Positions 32,268 to 44,710 are shown, numbered from the stretch's first letter. The stretch: DNA of 64,000 nt from Rhexocercosporidium sp. MPI-PUGE-AT-0058 (GCA_020746875.1 JAGTJL010000008.1:2666001-2730000); one strand, 5' to 3'. The notes: generated by a model not told the origin, from the letters alone. Made by a program: numbers and translations.

Positions 32268-35200
32268 ATGAGATGTTTTGAATTCAGTCGAACCGAAGTC
32301 GAGATTGAACCTCACACCCGGGGAATGAAGCTGTAGCCGGGATTTGATCGGATTTAATCAATTAGGCTCGTTGATGTCCTGCACATCACTACACATGCAT
32401 ACAGAAGTAGAGCTATTTCTGATTAGCAACGCGTGCCGGTAGTGAGCGGTCGTGGAACCCATGGCTTCTTCGCTAGGCTCCGACAGGATGGAAGTACGTT
32501 GTTGCCTCGACTTGATTTGCTGCACGCATACACCGCATACATTGCATGACGACGATATATATTGTCTCTGATTACTCACCGTCCATCTACCACTCTGCTT
32601 CGTTTTGGTTTGTTCAATTTTGCTCGCTTTGTTCTACTTGCATAGCTTGCGAGACTCCTTGAGCGCACATATATCCAGATACCAATACACCAATTCTTTT
32701 GATACTTGATTATGCTTCTGTTTCTGTCTGCTCATCATCCTCGGTACACTTTTCACGCACTTCTACCGCTGAGCGATTCTTCCAGTAGTTCACAAATCAG
32801 GCAGTGTAACCAGAGGTGGAAGCTTTGTAGCAGGCGCTCGTACTGTCGGTAGGCCACACCAAATCAAACCTCAATCCTTGATCAAATCCAGCCTGATGCA
32901 GCCTGCTCTCACACACATCCTCTCTCATGCACAGCCAGCGCGCCAGCTCGCAAGCAAGCACATCTGCACACATGCACGCAGTCCCTACGTACATCAGCAG
33001 CACCATGTAACTCCAAAATCCCATTTTTCTCGACCCTGAAATCCCTATCAGGACCTTTCGCGCATATGGGCTCATGCGTGTCTGCAATTCAACGACCGCC
33101 GCTATAGTGTGAACCAGTGGAGCGACATGAAAGAAGAGGATAGAGTAAGGCAGGCAAAAGAAGAGCAAACCAGAACCCTGAAGAGCTGAACGCCGTTAAT
33201 AGTGCTTACCAATTTGCGTTTGAGATTCTGAGCGCAGAGCAAATGTGAGGCGGGTGCGGGAGGGAGCGTGGGACGAACCGTATGGGGGAGCGACCTGTAA
33301 GTAGGCTTTATTTGGATATCGTCAATTGTATTTCTGCAGAAACGAGGTGATGGCGAGATGCGATGGGGATGCTAATGCTGTTGACTGACAATCCTGAGTC
33401 TCGAGAATGCAGGTAGATACCGTCCAGCTACTCTAGAGCTACCGGTGGATGCCCTCCCTGCCTTCGGGTGCCTCCCGATATCGATGAGTGTTTCAAATGA
33501 GGGTCAACCCTCTATCAGTCCAGGCCAGTCCAGCCCAGCCATCTGGTTATCCCTCCATTCGGCTATGGGGCTGTTCTTTACGCGAGTCGTTGCAGGGACT
33601 GCTTGCGTTAGGTAGCAAACGAGCGGTGTTCGGTGCCCAGACTGTTGAGAATACGATCAATGGAAAGGTATATAAAAGGGATCTCGATCCAGTTGATGGT
33701 CTGAAAGTATGGCTTCGACCGCAATCGTCAATGCTTCGAGATTCCCTTATCGAAGGGAGAGTTGGGTGAGCGTTCGATCTGGTCTTTCCAGAAGCTTGTA
33801 GTCTCTCATAGGAAGACTTCTTATCTTGTAACTTACGTTTGTGTTGGTTATGTGGGTATTGAGTGAACCGAGGGGTGTGTTCGCACGGATGGCAATGTCA
33901 AACATCGTTGGAAAATTGGGTAGTACTGCGAGGCGTTGCAGCTGCCGCCGTACAATCACTCAGCCTCTCAATTTCCAAGTGAAAATTTCCCCAAGGCTCT
34001 GGAAGGAGTGGAGAGTCGATCCATAGTTCGAGCGCTCGGGTCAGAATTCGAATCGCCATAGGCCATGACCGCAAGAAAACTGCAGCATCGTCACCTCAAG
34101 ACATCAAACGACATCTCTCCTCTCCGACCTCAAAAGAGAAGAGAATCCGATTTCCAAGTGCAGTCACCTTCCATCATCATTTGTGGGATATCTTCAAGAA
34201 TCGATTGTGTATTTGCTGTGGCCTGATGGATTCGGTTCCATTTCTTCGCGGATTCAATCGACAACCTTTCCCCTTGACTCGATGACAGGGCCTTCATATG
34301 TGCTATAGCTATAGAGGATTTGAAGGAGCTATTCGAGATGATGATCGAGGAAGGAAACGTTCATGTTGTCGTTTCACCCGATCGACCAATCTACCATACC
34401 ACCTCCATCAATAAAAGCACGGAAACAAGGACCCTTTGACACCTTATCATCATTTCCAAAGCCTCGCCAAAGAACGGTCAAGGAGAGGCGTTGACACAGA
34501 GACCTGCGTACGCGACACTTCCACGCATCTGCTTCGTCCGGCTTTCACATCCGGACATTCGGGAGATCAGGGGTAATGGGACAACGCGCTTATAATCGCG
34601 ATAGTTGCACAACATACATCAACAAGACGACACCCCATGGTGAAGGAGTGGACTTCTCGTCATCGACTTTGGACTCAAAAGAAGCTTCTTTCGCTCAGAA
34701 AAAGAGGGACGGTACTCGCCGCGAGAATACAAGGTACGGCCGCAGCAAACGCAAGGGTTCAATCAGACGAAGTTATTCACAGCCCAGGAGTTGGAAGAAA
34801 AAGAAAAAAAACAGACCGCTAAAGGACCACTGCATGAGAAAGATGTGACAGTGTAAGGAGGATTTTGCTTTTCTATGGGAAGGGATGGAATTGCATCCGA
34901 GGGGGTGCATCGCCGATGTCTGACAGTGCAGTGGAGGGGCTGAGACTCCCCGGTCCCTAGTTCAGTCCAAGCTATCTGGTTGATGCTCTTTCTGGACCGA
35001 ACCAACATCGCTAAGGAAGACAGAGAACAAGATGGATATAAGACAGCGTTCATGACGGTATAGCTCTTTAGGAGGGATCGAAACCTAAATATACTTGATC
35101 GTTGCACCTATCTGGCCAACAGGTACTCATGAGCGAGTCCAGGGTCCACACCAGAAATTCCCTACAACGGCTAGAGATGCGCAACTTCGCACGGCTGTTT

Positions 35201-35817
35201 GTTCGCTCCCAGATCTAGGTGTTCACGTCAAAGGCAGATGTCGTGAACGGAATAGGTTTTTTCACGACCCAATTCGACTTAGATCGAATCGGGTTTATGA
35301 AGCATATGAACTCGACATAATCTCCTCCAAACTGGAAAATCGGACATGTGTATCCCGAACAATTCATAGAAAATTAGTCCGGCTGACCGACGACGCTACT
35401 GATGAAGAAAAACCTCCGTGTACTGGTGTGAAAGAAATGATCCTGTATATCGAAACTCCCATTGACGCCCATCTCATCATTCCTTCTCACGCACTCTCCT
35501 TCAGCACTTCACTGGCGCTATTAGACGTCTCTGACGGGATCATAATAGGTTCTTGGCTGACTGGGATTGTTCTCAGTTGAGTCCCGAACGCCATGACCGT
35601 ACTGGGCGGCTTCATAGTGGCTCATCGACGTTTCGGTCCCTAAAGGATGCATTAGCATGCTGATATATCTATCAGGTGGAGAAGTTAGAAGCCATGCACG
35701 AACCAGGGGGCAAATGTGCCTGGCTACTGGACCCTATGCACAGTTAGATCAGGATCCCGCTGGGCTTATTTCCCCATGTGCATGTCATGGCTGGTGGCTG
35801 CATCAAAGCGGGGAGCC
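32268..35817. other. gene-poor region
   Basis: 3.5 kb without a supported gene. Two frames were considered: 32797-33168 (-), with two hydrophobic stretches and many Cys, and 35095-35580 (+). Neither has a domain, a convincing splice partner or a known relative. No tRNA-like box B, tandem repeat or transposon ends were seen. Confidence 0.35.
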
Positions 35818-36470
35818 TCAGCGCAGCGGACTGTTCTTGATCTGACAGTCAACCCCTAGCGGGGGTACAACAGGTGTGTGAAAGGTTAAATACACACCAG
35901 AAGTTATTTTCCCGCCATATTCATAACTATACTCGACTGGTTTTTCTTTCGATACATGTTTATGCTTCGAACTACTGTGTTTGTCGTGGTGCTTCTCCCC
36001 ACACTTCTGGGCTCTATTTCTCCCGTCACGATAACGGAATTTGTGGTATAGGAACCACTTTGCAACCCAGTTGGGATTGTTGTCCTCTGTGGCACCAATT
36101 TTCCAAAAGTATTCTGTATATTGACCTCCGCCCTGCACTATCATGGCCATGGCATCGTCTTTGGCTCTCTCCTGGATGTCACTCCAGTCATATGGAGGTT
36201 TTCGCTTGCCGTTCTCCTTCAAATGAGACTTATGTGAGATTAACCAGTTGTAGATCACGTCAGTCTCTTTCTGTGGTAGCGGCAAGTACTAGTCAGCACC
36301 TTACCAAATATTCAGACTCAGACTCACAGTGTGGATCATGTATGAGGGTTGGAGAGAGATTGCAGGGGAAGACATACCGCCATCAGAGCATAAGTCTCGG
36401 CTGGTAGATTGAGATGCTTGAGAAGATCCTCCTTAGTCTGGCTCATTGCAATGGGGGCTAGACCGGCCAT
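35818..36470 (-). CDS. unknown protein, two exons
   Basis: I do not recognise this family. Exons 36470-36378 and 36270-35818, intron 36377-36271 (GTATGT...CCACAG, 107 nt), both ends in phase, 181 residues from Met 36470. Exon 1 reads SQTKEDLLKHLNLPAETYAL; exon 2 has DVIYNWLISHKSHLKENGK, ERAKDDAMAMIVQGGGQYTE, NNPNWVAKWFLYHKFRYRDG, then a His/Lys-rich tail (KHHDKHSSSKHKHVSK read as a basic cluster). The aromatic-rich middle looks like a folded domain. The frame is open upstream of the Met to about 36591 with protein-like sequence (IIQWHFNIPFYQAETSP), so the gene may begin earlier in another exon. Isolated in a gene-poor region. Confidence 0.5.
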
Positions 36471-38306
36471 GCTAATGATCGAGTCTGGGAGTCTAGGGAT
36501 CGGTTTTCCGTCGGCGGGTGAAGTTTCTGCTTGGTAGAATGGGATGTTGAAATGCCATTGTATTATTTCCCCATGTAATGGAGGAACTCAATTGAGATGG
36601 CTCACTTTCGAGGCGCACCAGATACGAAACCGGTCGAGCAAGCAGCAAGCCTCCCATGCTTCGTCATTGATTGACATGGGATGGCATCCGCGCTGCCCTA
36701 AGCTACTGTATGATGTAAGAGATGATCGAGAATGTAGCGTGATAAAGCCAGGGGGTGAATATTGCAGATTTCCGGATCCAGGGCGTATCGCTGTGAAGAG
36801 GAGAGCCCGCTTCCGCAAGGATGTGTAGATCTGGATGATATATCACTGGACAACCAGATCTATACAGAAAGAAAGTTTCGGGCAAAACAAGGACGGTGGT
36901 AGGTGTAACGAAGTCGCTACCGAATCATAGATTTCCTAGCTTCTGCATGTACCCAAATCTATTTTTTGACCAATGAGGGGTTTCGTGGTTGTTCTATCGA
37001 TAAACCCGCTCCGGATCGCATCTTTAATGGTTCGGAGATTTTGCCCGACACCGAGCCGCAGACGAATGCTTCTATAGCGTGTAGTGACCTGTCGGATCTA
37101 GTGCATGTCGCTGACAAGAACGAGCTGCTTGCCCATAGCACAAAGGACCCTGCATGGAAGGCGGGTGCAACAGCACGACCCTCTTCTGATTGCGTCGATG
37201 ACTTTTGAAGGGAATGATAGAGCGGCATAAGTATAGGACGGGTGAAGCTTTTCTGGCAGTCGATGCGGAAACTTACTTGGCAAGAAAGAGCAGTCATGCC
37301 CTTTCTCCAGCCGCGCCACAATTTGCGAGGGGATAAACCCGTTGGCATCTCCGCAGCGAAAGGATTTTGTAGGCAGATAGAGTTCCTCTTCATGCCTATG
37401 TGCCAGCGGCCAATACTATCCTTGAGGAGCTTCTAAAGCAGGATATTCTTACCTTCTTTGCCGTTTCATGCAGGCAAGAGGGGTAAGTAGAAGCAACCCA
37501 TCGAGAACATCGGAGAAAACATCGGCTCCGTTGCGTAGGCGTGGAAATCACAAGGATGGATTGCCGAAAGGGATCGTTTCTAGCTTGGAGTCGGCCTCAG
37601 CCTGCACCTGCAGGGTTGTCGTATGGTAACAGTCTCTGATTCAGATTCGCGTCGGGTGGGGAGTGGAAGTCGAGGCTGAGAGGTGCGGCCGACACGAATG
37701 GGAAAGTCAAGTTGGGGATGGGATTTCGATGAAGATCGACGCAGAAGAGTGTGGTGACCGACCGGGCCTGACAAAGTCTAGATTGATTGAGGAGGACTGG
37801 GACTGGGAAATGGCCGTGGACACGGTACATTGGTTTTGGTAAGCATGGGCCTAAGCCTAGAAAGTGTATGGAAGGAGAAAGACAAAAGAGGCACAGTGGA
37901 CCATAAGGGCCGGTTTGTCTCTCCCAAAACGACTTATCATTATTTGAATGTCTGTTCATTGGCCTGCTGTCGTGCTGTCCTGCTTGAGGTTAGCTTAGAA
38001 CATCAATCACATTAAACTTATCTTGGGTCTAGCGTATTGTGATTTGCTCTTTTGCAATCCGCCCTGTGAATGTGGTATCTGGGAAAGTCTCTCATCGTTA
38101 CGCATCGAGGGGAAGGCGGCAGAGATGGAGGGAAGCAGGGAGAGGGGCAAGACTTAGGGGACAAGGGATAGATGGGGGATGTGCCTCCGTAGATGGTGGA
38201 TGGTGGCGCTGCGATAATGATAGATCACATTTTGTAGTTGATTTGACTGACTGTGGAAGACTTGTTGTAAGGTGCCGGCTAGAACATCCGACATACAGCT
38301 AACGCC

Positions 38307-38326
38307 AAAAAAAAAAAAAAAAAAAA
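38307..38326 (+). repeat. A20 homopolymer
   Basis: Twenty consecutive A, 6 nt upstream of a heptamer tandem repeat. It may be the tail of a retroposed copy or simple slippage. Confidence 0.9.
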
Positions 38327-38332
38327 TCTTTC

Positions 38333-38367
38333 TGCATTGTGCATTGTGCATTGTGCATTGTGCATTA
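38333..38367 (+). repeat. tandem heptamer (TGCATTG)5
   Basis: Four perfect copies of TGCATTG and a fifth ending in A. Lies directly after the A20 tract in non-coding sequence. Confidence 0.95.
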
Positions 38368-39127
38368 CACATTGATCAATCAGATGGCATGAGAGATTGG
38401 ATAATGAAAATGCCAGAGGTCCAAGTACGTATGCAGGGAAGGTCTGACTTATAGCCAGCCAAGCTATCACAGAATAGTATACGAATCAAGAGCGGTTGAG
38501 ACCCCCTTTCGACCCGAAGCACCATGTTAATCATGTCAGGTAAATCTAGTGGACATTCTCACATTGCAGGTGCTGGAATGAGGACTCAGACCTACCTAGA
38601 TATGAGACCTACAGGTATTTCATGAGTTTCTGTGAGATGTCAACTTAGAGTTTAGCAGCGGATCTTCACTATTTGACACTTGAGCAGTTGACGTCAACTC
38701 ACTTACTACCTGACACAAGTACCGAACTAGTTCCGGTACCTACAGAGTATAGGGTCTCAAGCAACCCAAGCCCAGTCCAGGCCGTTGGCGAAGTCAACGA
38801 ACCATAGAGTTGATCTAGATTTTGAAGATAGAACACATGCAGCAACTCAAGTGGGTTTAAGCCCACAGAGGGCAAATTCTTATTCCTTGCATTACGCGTT
38901 TATTTGTTGACTTGCAGTATTAATCACCTTTCTGCACCTCGCTTCCTCTCTTCAAGCTATCATACAGTACTACCCCTTTTCAATTTGACATCTACATCTC
39001 AGAATACTTTTGCGTATGCATTCTCTCGCTACTAAGGATAAGAGGAACTTTCTGCTCTTATTTTCATCATATTCAAAGTATATGTGCCAGGGCTTAGATC
39101 CGATCTTGGCACTGCCAGACTTCTGTC

Positions 39128-39136
39128 ATCTGATAA
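39128..39136 (+). promoter_or_regulatory. SreA-type GATA element (ATCTGATAA)
   Basis: Exact match to the ATCWGATAA consensus of iron-responsive GATA repressors of the SreA/Urbs1 type, about 1.1 kb upstream of the siderophore acyltransferase ATG. One such match in 64 kb is expected by chance, so only its location makes it interesting. Confidence 0.3.
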
Positions 39137-40266
39137 TGTCGTGCAGCGAAGTTTCTTCCTAGAAGAATGGCCTCTGCAAAAAGAAAAGTTTGAATATCGA
39201 CAGATATCGTATGGATGATACTTTTTTCTATTTTCTATATCCTCCTTTTATTCCCAATCCGCCTGCTGTTGACTTTTCTCTCCTGATTCTGCGGGGTTCT
39301 TTGCCGAGGTGTTCCCACCAGTGAGTGCACCAACCAAAGTGGAGTGACGGACATCGTTCGATGATAGCTTCAACAATATAATCCCTTCCCTCCCCTCCTC
39401 TTAACTTACACATTCCCTCTGTCAATCCTTAGCACAACTCGTCTGCCTGTTTCGCCTCTCCTGTTGTTCGGACCCCCATTGACACTCTAATAGCAGGATC
39501 GGTGTATTTTCTTTTATGCGACTTCTTCGACTCCAAGATAAGGGCGCTACTCCACATCTCGACCCCCCGCTTTCTACCCCGCCAGTATTTTTGCGATCTC
39601 TCCATTCATCCATCCAACTCAAGCTACACGAGTCGAGCGACCTTACATTGCAGGACTGCATCTACACTCCCGGGGAATCCGTACAACCCACTGTCCACGC
39701 GGACAAACATTCCCAATCATATCGGGTACCAGTACCTACAGAGCAGTCCTCGTCATTGGGCGCCACGATCCCAATCCCGGCGACAGCGAGATCGAGAGCG
39801 AGCAGACTGTTAGATTGCATTGCATAACACTGTGTTTGTCTTCCAGCTTCGGGCGACCTGCAGCTGACGCTGAAGGAAGGGTGGACAGCCGGGGGAAATC
39901 ATTCGACTCCACATATCCACGACTCCCGAATTACGAATAAGCAAGCCCCAGCAGGTCCTTCTCTCAGAGCGGCGTCCTTCACGGTTCGGGTATTCACGTA
40001 CAGCGACACACGAGGGGTTGATAATCAGACGAGGTGACATTAGACAGCAGGATATCAACATACTGAGAAGCAAGGGCAAGATTCTTTCCAGATACACGCC
40101 ATCAAGTACATGTGGGAAACAATACACTATTGGAAGTTTATGACCCTCTCAGACAGGTAGCGAATTAATTGCCGGGCAACATCTGGAATTAGCAATTGGA
40201 GCATCTTGGCACATTGCTGCTACTTCACAAGCCTTGGCCTATACAACATCCCCCGATCCAGTCGAT

Positions 40267-41943
40267 ATGCCGCCAACCCCAAGTGTTGTTCATTTACCCA
40301 ATGGGCAAAATCTGACTGTCACACCAGTCTTCGGTGGCTACTTTTTCAAATCCAATGAACTCAATATCCACACCAACGTGTTTCCGGCAGGCTGGACGGT
40401 CATCATCCAATCCGAAGACTTCTCGGAAGATCACAACGAGGAGGATTTGGTAGAGTCCGAACTCTCTGGCATGCCAAAGGAGAAAAAACGACATATCCAC
40501 CCATTCAAGCAGCCTACCTTGAGGAACGATAACCTTTTTATTTCATCAATCTCGAATCCTTCAAGCAATGACTTCAAGACCCCCACGAGTCCTACTCGAC
40601 AAATCGCCATGATGCTCTGGGCTTCTTTATACTGGTACTTTCATCTGCCACCTCCATCACCCTACCTTGTGACCGAAGCATCGAAAAATACCCCTGAAGG
40701 AGGAAAGCCCAGAGGGGAGTGGCGTATAAATATCAAGAGGGAAGGAGTTTTCAGAGGACGGAATCTAATACAGAAGCTAGAAAGAATGGGTTTGATCACA
40801 TCTGAAGATTCCAGTGTTGGCGTGAACCCAGAAGAAAATACCGCGGAAGGATGGTCGGAAATGTTCATCTCGCAAAGGACTTACTGGCAATTATCTGCGA
40901 AACTATTCCTCTTCACTCTTACCCCAACAACTGGATCGACTTTCATGGCTTCTCCTTACAATAGTCGACCAAGCTCCCCTGTTCGGGGGGAAAGGAATCC
41001 CCCTCCAGGTCAAAAGGATGTTGGAGATGCCAGTTTTGGATTGTGGTCACCATCAGCATCAGGACCTTTTGCTTCTGGAAGTCATCTGCCGACCTATTTC
41101 CCACCTCCACCCCTTCAATACACAATGACTTCAGGAATCCGCCATCCTATGCGTCCAAAGCCAGCTAGGCAAGGCGAGATCTTCTATACCAGATACATAC
41201 CTAGTGTTGGACAATATCTAGCATTCCGAACTGCATCTCTCTCCACAAGACCTGTTGCCTACAATGGGCCAACAGCAACACTGGCTGTCCCAAAGCACCA
41301 GGGCTCTGCATCGATATCCTCACTTCCTACGCATCTCACGATCGCTGCTGTTGCAGATTTGACGACGCCACCATCAGAGCCCAACGACACCACCGTGATG
41401 ACGGACCTCCAACTGCTGAATAAATGGATGAACGTTCCTCGAGTATCGAAATTCTGGGGATGTTCAGGACCCCAAGAAACGCAAGAAGCTTTCTTGAAAG
41501 AAAATCTGAAGTCAAAACACTCCTTTCCAGCGTTTGGTCTCTGGGATGGAAAGCCATTTGGATATTTTGAGATCTATTGGGTCAAGGAGGATATACTGGG
41601 AAGGCATCTAGGAGATCGCGTAGACGACTATGATCGTGGAGTCCACGTTTTAGTCGGAGAGGATGATTTCAGAGGGAAGCATCGAGTGAATGCTTGGATT
41701 ACATCTCTGGCACATTGGGCGTTTGTTCAGGATTACAGAACAAACAGTGTTGTTCTCGAGCCAAGGGTTGATAACGAAAGGTACGGCTCGCCCTGGGATA
41801 TATGTGTTGTGCTAACGAATTACAGATTCATCTCACACTTGAATGAGTCGGGATTTCTGAAAGAAGCAGAAGTCACATTCCCCCACAAGCAAAGTGCTTT
41901 CGTAAAGCTGCGGAGGGAGAACTTTGAATCTCCAGCAATATGA
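40267..41943 (+). CDS. N5-hydroxyornithine acyltransferase of siderophore biosynthesis (SidF/SidL/Sib3 type)
   Basis: Transfers an acyl group (acetyl or anhydromevalonyl) from CoA to N5-hydroxyornithine, the building block of hydroxamate siderophores. Exons 40267-41780 and 41826-41943; the 45-nt intron (GTACGG...gctaac...TACAG) is a multiple of three with no stop, so an unspliced reading is also open. Splicing restores VDNERFISHLNESGFLKE. 543 residues. The N-terminal part (SVVHLPNGQNLTVTPVFGG, LYWYFHLPPPSPYLVT) and the C-terminal IucB/GNAT-like domain (FGLWDGKPFGYFEIYWVKED, DYDRGVHVLVGEDDFRGKHR, WAFVQDYRTNSVVLEPRVDN) are typical. No peroxisomal targeting end is evident (ESPAI). The absence of an NRPS or other siderophore genes nearby fits the unclustered SidL/Sib3 acetyltransferase better than SidF, but that is inference. 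Confidence 0.92.
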   Translation: MPPTPSVVHLPNGQNLTVTPVFGGYFFKSNELNIHTNVFPAGWTVIIQSEDFSEDHNEEDLVESELSGMPKEKKRHIHPFKQPTLRNDNLFISSISNPSSNDFKTPTSPTRQIAMMLWASLYWYFHLPPPSPYLVTEASKNTPEGGKPRGEWRINIKREGVFRGRNLIQKLERMGLITSEDSSVGVNPEENTAEGWSEMFISQRTYWQLSAKLFLFTLTPTTGSTFMASPYNSRPSSPVRGERNPPPGQKDVGDASFGLWSPSASGPFASGSHLPTYFPPPPLQYTMTSGIRHPMRPKPARQGEIFYTRYIPSVGQYLAFRTASLSTRPVAYNGPTATLAVPKHQGSASISSLPTHLTIAAVADLTTPPSEPNDTTVMTDLQLLNKWMNVPRVSKFWGCSGPQETQEAFLKENLKSKHSFPAFGLWDGKPFGYFEIYWVKEDILGRHLGDRVDDYDRGVHVLVGEDDFRGKHRVNAWITSLAHWAFVQDYRTNSVVLEPRVDNERYGSPWDICVVLTNYRFISHLNESGFLKEAEVTFPHKQSAFVKLRRENFESPAI

Positions 41944-42607
41944 CCAATGATTTAATGCAGCAATCTCCCTGGTTTACTTTCCATACTTGTAGCGTGCCGT
42001 ATTCATCTGAATTGCAAACCGCTTTCGATCTACGATTGGTGAATAGTCAGCTCGCTACTCAGCCGCTGAAAACAAGCCTTTTGAAATCTCGCATCGCCAC
42101 CAATATTCCTACATCATGACAGGTGACAGCTGGCGAAACCGCGTGTCGTGACGTGGGTCGAATACAATCCAAAATGAAAATCGATAGCCGTTTCCTCTTT
42201 TGCTACATACATAATCTCCGCCGTACCGGACGTTTGTCCCGAAGCGTAAGGGTGAGGCTGAAAATAACGATAAGGGGCTTGATATGGATGGCTTTACCCC
42301 GGTATTCAACAGGGCTCGTGCGGCACAAAAAAGGATCAATTCTTCCCGAATCCCCCTGATCTCGGCTCGAACTCGGGTAATGGACTGGGTGGTTCGCTAA
42401 CCCTTATTTCCCCTGAATATGATGTGTGGATTTTGTGGAAATTCATGTACGAACTGTATGACTGCATATAGAAATATTGGTGCCAGGGCTTGTGCCGTGG
42501 GGGAACAACCATATGAGGGGTACAAATACATGCCGTGGAACCCGAGGTTTACACTTGGGGGCCAAACTGACTTTCACTCCTTCAAGTCCGTCAAACAAGT
42601 TAATACT
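41944..42607. other. intergenic, promoter of the lipoxygenase gene
   Basis: The frame of the next gene is open back to 42419, but that part lacks coding character. Nothing else seen. Confidence 0.4.
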
Positions 42608-44710
42608 ATGCATTTCGTACGATCTCTTATAGTTGCTGGGATTGCAATAGCAAATGCAGCTGTCCTGCCCCGTGACAATCTCACTGTGATCGAAGCATCC
42701 CTGCCTCAATTTTCCAACATCACAGCTCGATTAGAAGCCATCAGTATCAAACGCCAAGGATGGCTCTACGGTCCCTCTCTTTTAGGAAATGCATCATTCT
42801 TCCCTACAGGATCTCTAGGAATAGCGAGGATGCAGTCCGACATGGGTTTATTCGCCCTGGATTCCGCATACGTTGGTCCAAGAGCACAAGCTGATCTCCT
42901 AGCTGTGCAACAAGCTGTTGCTGCTGTAAGTCTTTCACTTTTTGATAAAGACACTTCTCACACGATACAGAATGGCGGTCTTAACAGCCTGGAGGATTAC
43001 GCAAATGTCCTGTATAATGGGCAATGGCTAGGTTCTGTGCCAGGAGGAACAGGCAAAGGGATTCTGGCAAACTACACCCAAGATTTACTCTTCTCCATGG
43101 AACGCCTCTCTCTGAACTGCTACCCGCTTCGTCGTCTCAAGCCAAGCGACAACCTTCCATTCACCTTGGATCTAAATACTACAGTTGAAATATCAACGCT
43201 CTCCCTCTCGGCCCTTCTCGAATCGGGCCGTCTCTTCATCGCAGACCATAGCTATCAGCGATCCTACACCAAAGGAGCAGGCAAATACGGCGCCTCAACC
43301 ACAGCGTATTTCTTCATCCACCCAGTCTCAGGCGATTTCCTGCCTCTGGCCATCAAGACGAACGTGGGTGCTGATCTAATTTACACCCCTCTGGACTCGC
43401 CGAACGATTGGCTCCTTGCCAAAATCATGTTCAATGAGAACGATATATTCTTTGCCCAGATGTTCCATCTTATTGCTTCGCATGACGTGGCTGAGCTTGT
43501 GTACCAAGCTGCTGTGAGGACGATGAGTGATGAACATCCTGTGCAGGTGCTTTTAGATAGACGTATGTCGTTTCTCCTCGCCCGTATCTACGAACCTACA
43601 CTAATTCCTTCTCAGTAATGTTCCAAGCCTATGCCGTTCGACCGTACGTCCCATTACCCCCTTCCCTCTAACTTCAGCACATCTAACAGCCAACAGAGTA
43701 GGTAACGCAGTCCTCTTCAGCGACGGTGGATATCTTGACAGAGCGTTTTTCGTCAACCATGTCGGCGCTGCCCAATTCGTCGCTGATTTCTACCCCACCG
43801 TGGGCGCTTTCCAAGCCAATTACCTTGCTACAGACCTCGCCGCTCGCGGACTCATCAACTCGACTTCCGGGCCGGAGTTGAAACATTTCCCGTTCTATGA
43901 TGATGCGAAGGTCATTCGGGACGAGATATTCGAATTGTATGTCAGCCTCTTTCTCCTTACTTCCATTTACAACCTTTACTCTGTGATAGTATCTGGTGTG
44001 CGACTGTCAAGACTTTGTCCTAACATCCAGACAGCATGACTATTTTCGTAAACACCTACTACCCCACCGAGGCTCTGGTATCAACAGACCCCGAACTAGC
44101 AGCCTGGTTCGTGGAAGCAAGCACCGTCGCCCAAGCAATCGACTTCCCATGCGCACCCAAGGACGGAACCCCCACACTCTGTGATCGAGCAACACTGATC
44201 GAGCTCCTAACACACATGGCTTACTTAACCGGCGTGCAGTAAGTTCTCACCTGTAAAAACAATTAACCTCCAAGAAGTCGCTAATCTTCAAATAGACACC
44301 ACGCCCTCAACACGGGCGACCCAGTCTACAGCTCCGGCACCCTCCCCTTCCACCCCACCTCCCTCTACGCCCCCCTCCCCACAACCAAGAACATAACCTC
44401 CTCCCAACTCCTCTCCCTCATGCCTCCCCCCTCAGACGCAATCTTCCAGATCTACCTCCTCGCCGTCTTCAACCGCCCGCAATTCGAAGCCCAGAACAAG
44501 ACCCTCGTGCATGCCTTCTCGGACTCGACCTTCCTCAGTAAACTCAATCGGAGGATTGGGGGTGCTGCTGCAGTTTTTAAAGGGAAGATGGAGGGCATTA
44601 GTAGGGCGATCAGGGCAAGGAGCTTTGATGCGGAAGGATTGTCCCAGGGGATGCCTTTTGTTTATAGGAGTTTGGATCCGGGGACTATCCCGTTCTTCTT
44701 GGCTGTTTAG
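42608..44710 (+). CDS. secreted fungal lipoxygenase, manganese-lipoxygenase type
   Basis: Dioxygenase that converts polyunsaturated fatty acids to hydroperoxides. Five exons: 42608-43562, 43616-43643 (28-nt micro-exon), 43697-43936, 44035-44238, 44296-44710, all in phase, 613 residues. Signal peptide: MHFVRSLIVAGIAIANAAVL. Catalytic features: WLLAKIMFNENDIFFAQMFH, with metal ligands in HLIASHDVAELVYQAA (HxxxxH), then RTMSDEHPVQVLLDRLMF. The second ligand pair is in TGVQHHALNTGD (HxxxN). The C-terminal Val of PGTIPFFLAV is the carboxylate ligand and fits the fungal Mn-type enzymes, where Val is usual. Several Asn-X-Ser/Thr sites agree with secretion. Metal identity and product regiochemistry cannot be read reliably. 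Complete and probably active. Confidence 0.93.

Larger units (their letters stand above)
36471..40266. other. gene-poor region upstream of the siderophore gene
   Basis: 3.8 kb with no supported gene. It contains a poly-A tract plus a heptamer tandem repeat (38307-38367) and, nearer the siderophore gene, one exact SreA-type GATA element. A plus frame 39516-40038, interrupted by one TAA, is not called because no domain or splice site supports it. Confidence 0.35.

Noticed and set aside
32797..33209. Cys-rich two-helix frame with an upstream GT...AG segment
   Set aside because: The only intron that would join it upstream is 32 nt, too short for fungal splicing, and no family is recognised.
34010..34060. 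GTTCGA...TTCGAATC strings resembling tRNA box B
   Set aside because: No acceptor, D or anticodon stems can be formed around them.
39516..40038. Long plus-strand frame broken by one TAA
   Set aside because: Looked like a second nonsense-bearing gene, but no domain, start context or homology supports it.
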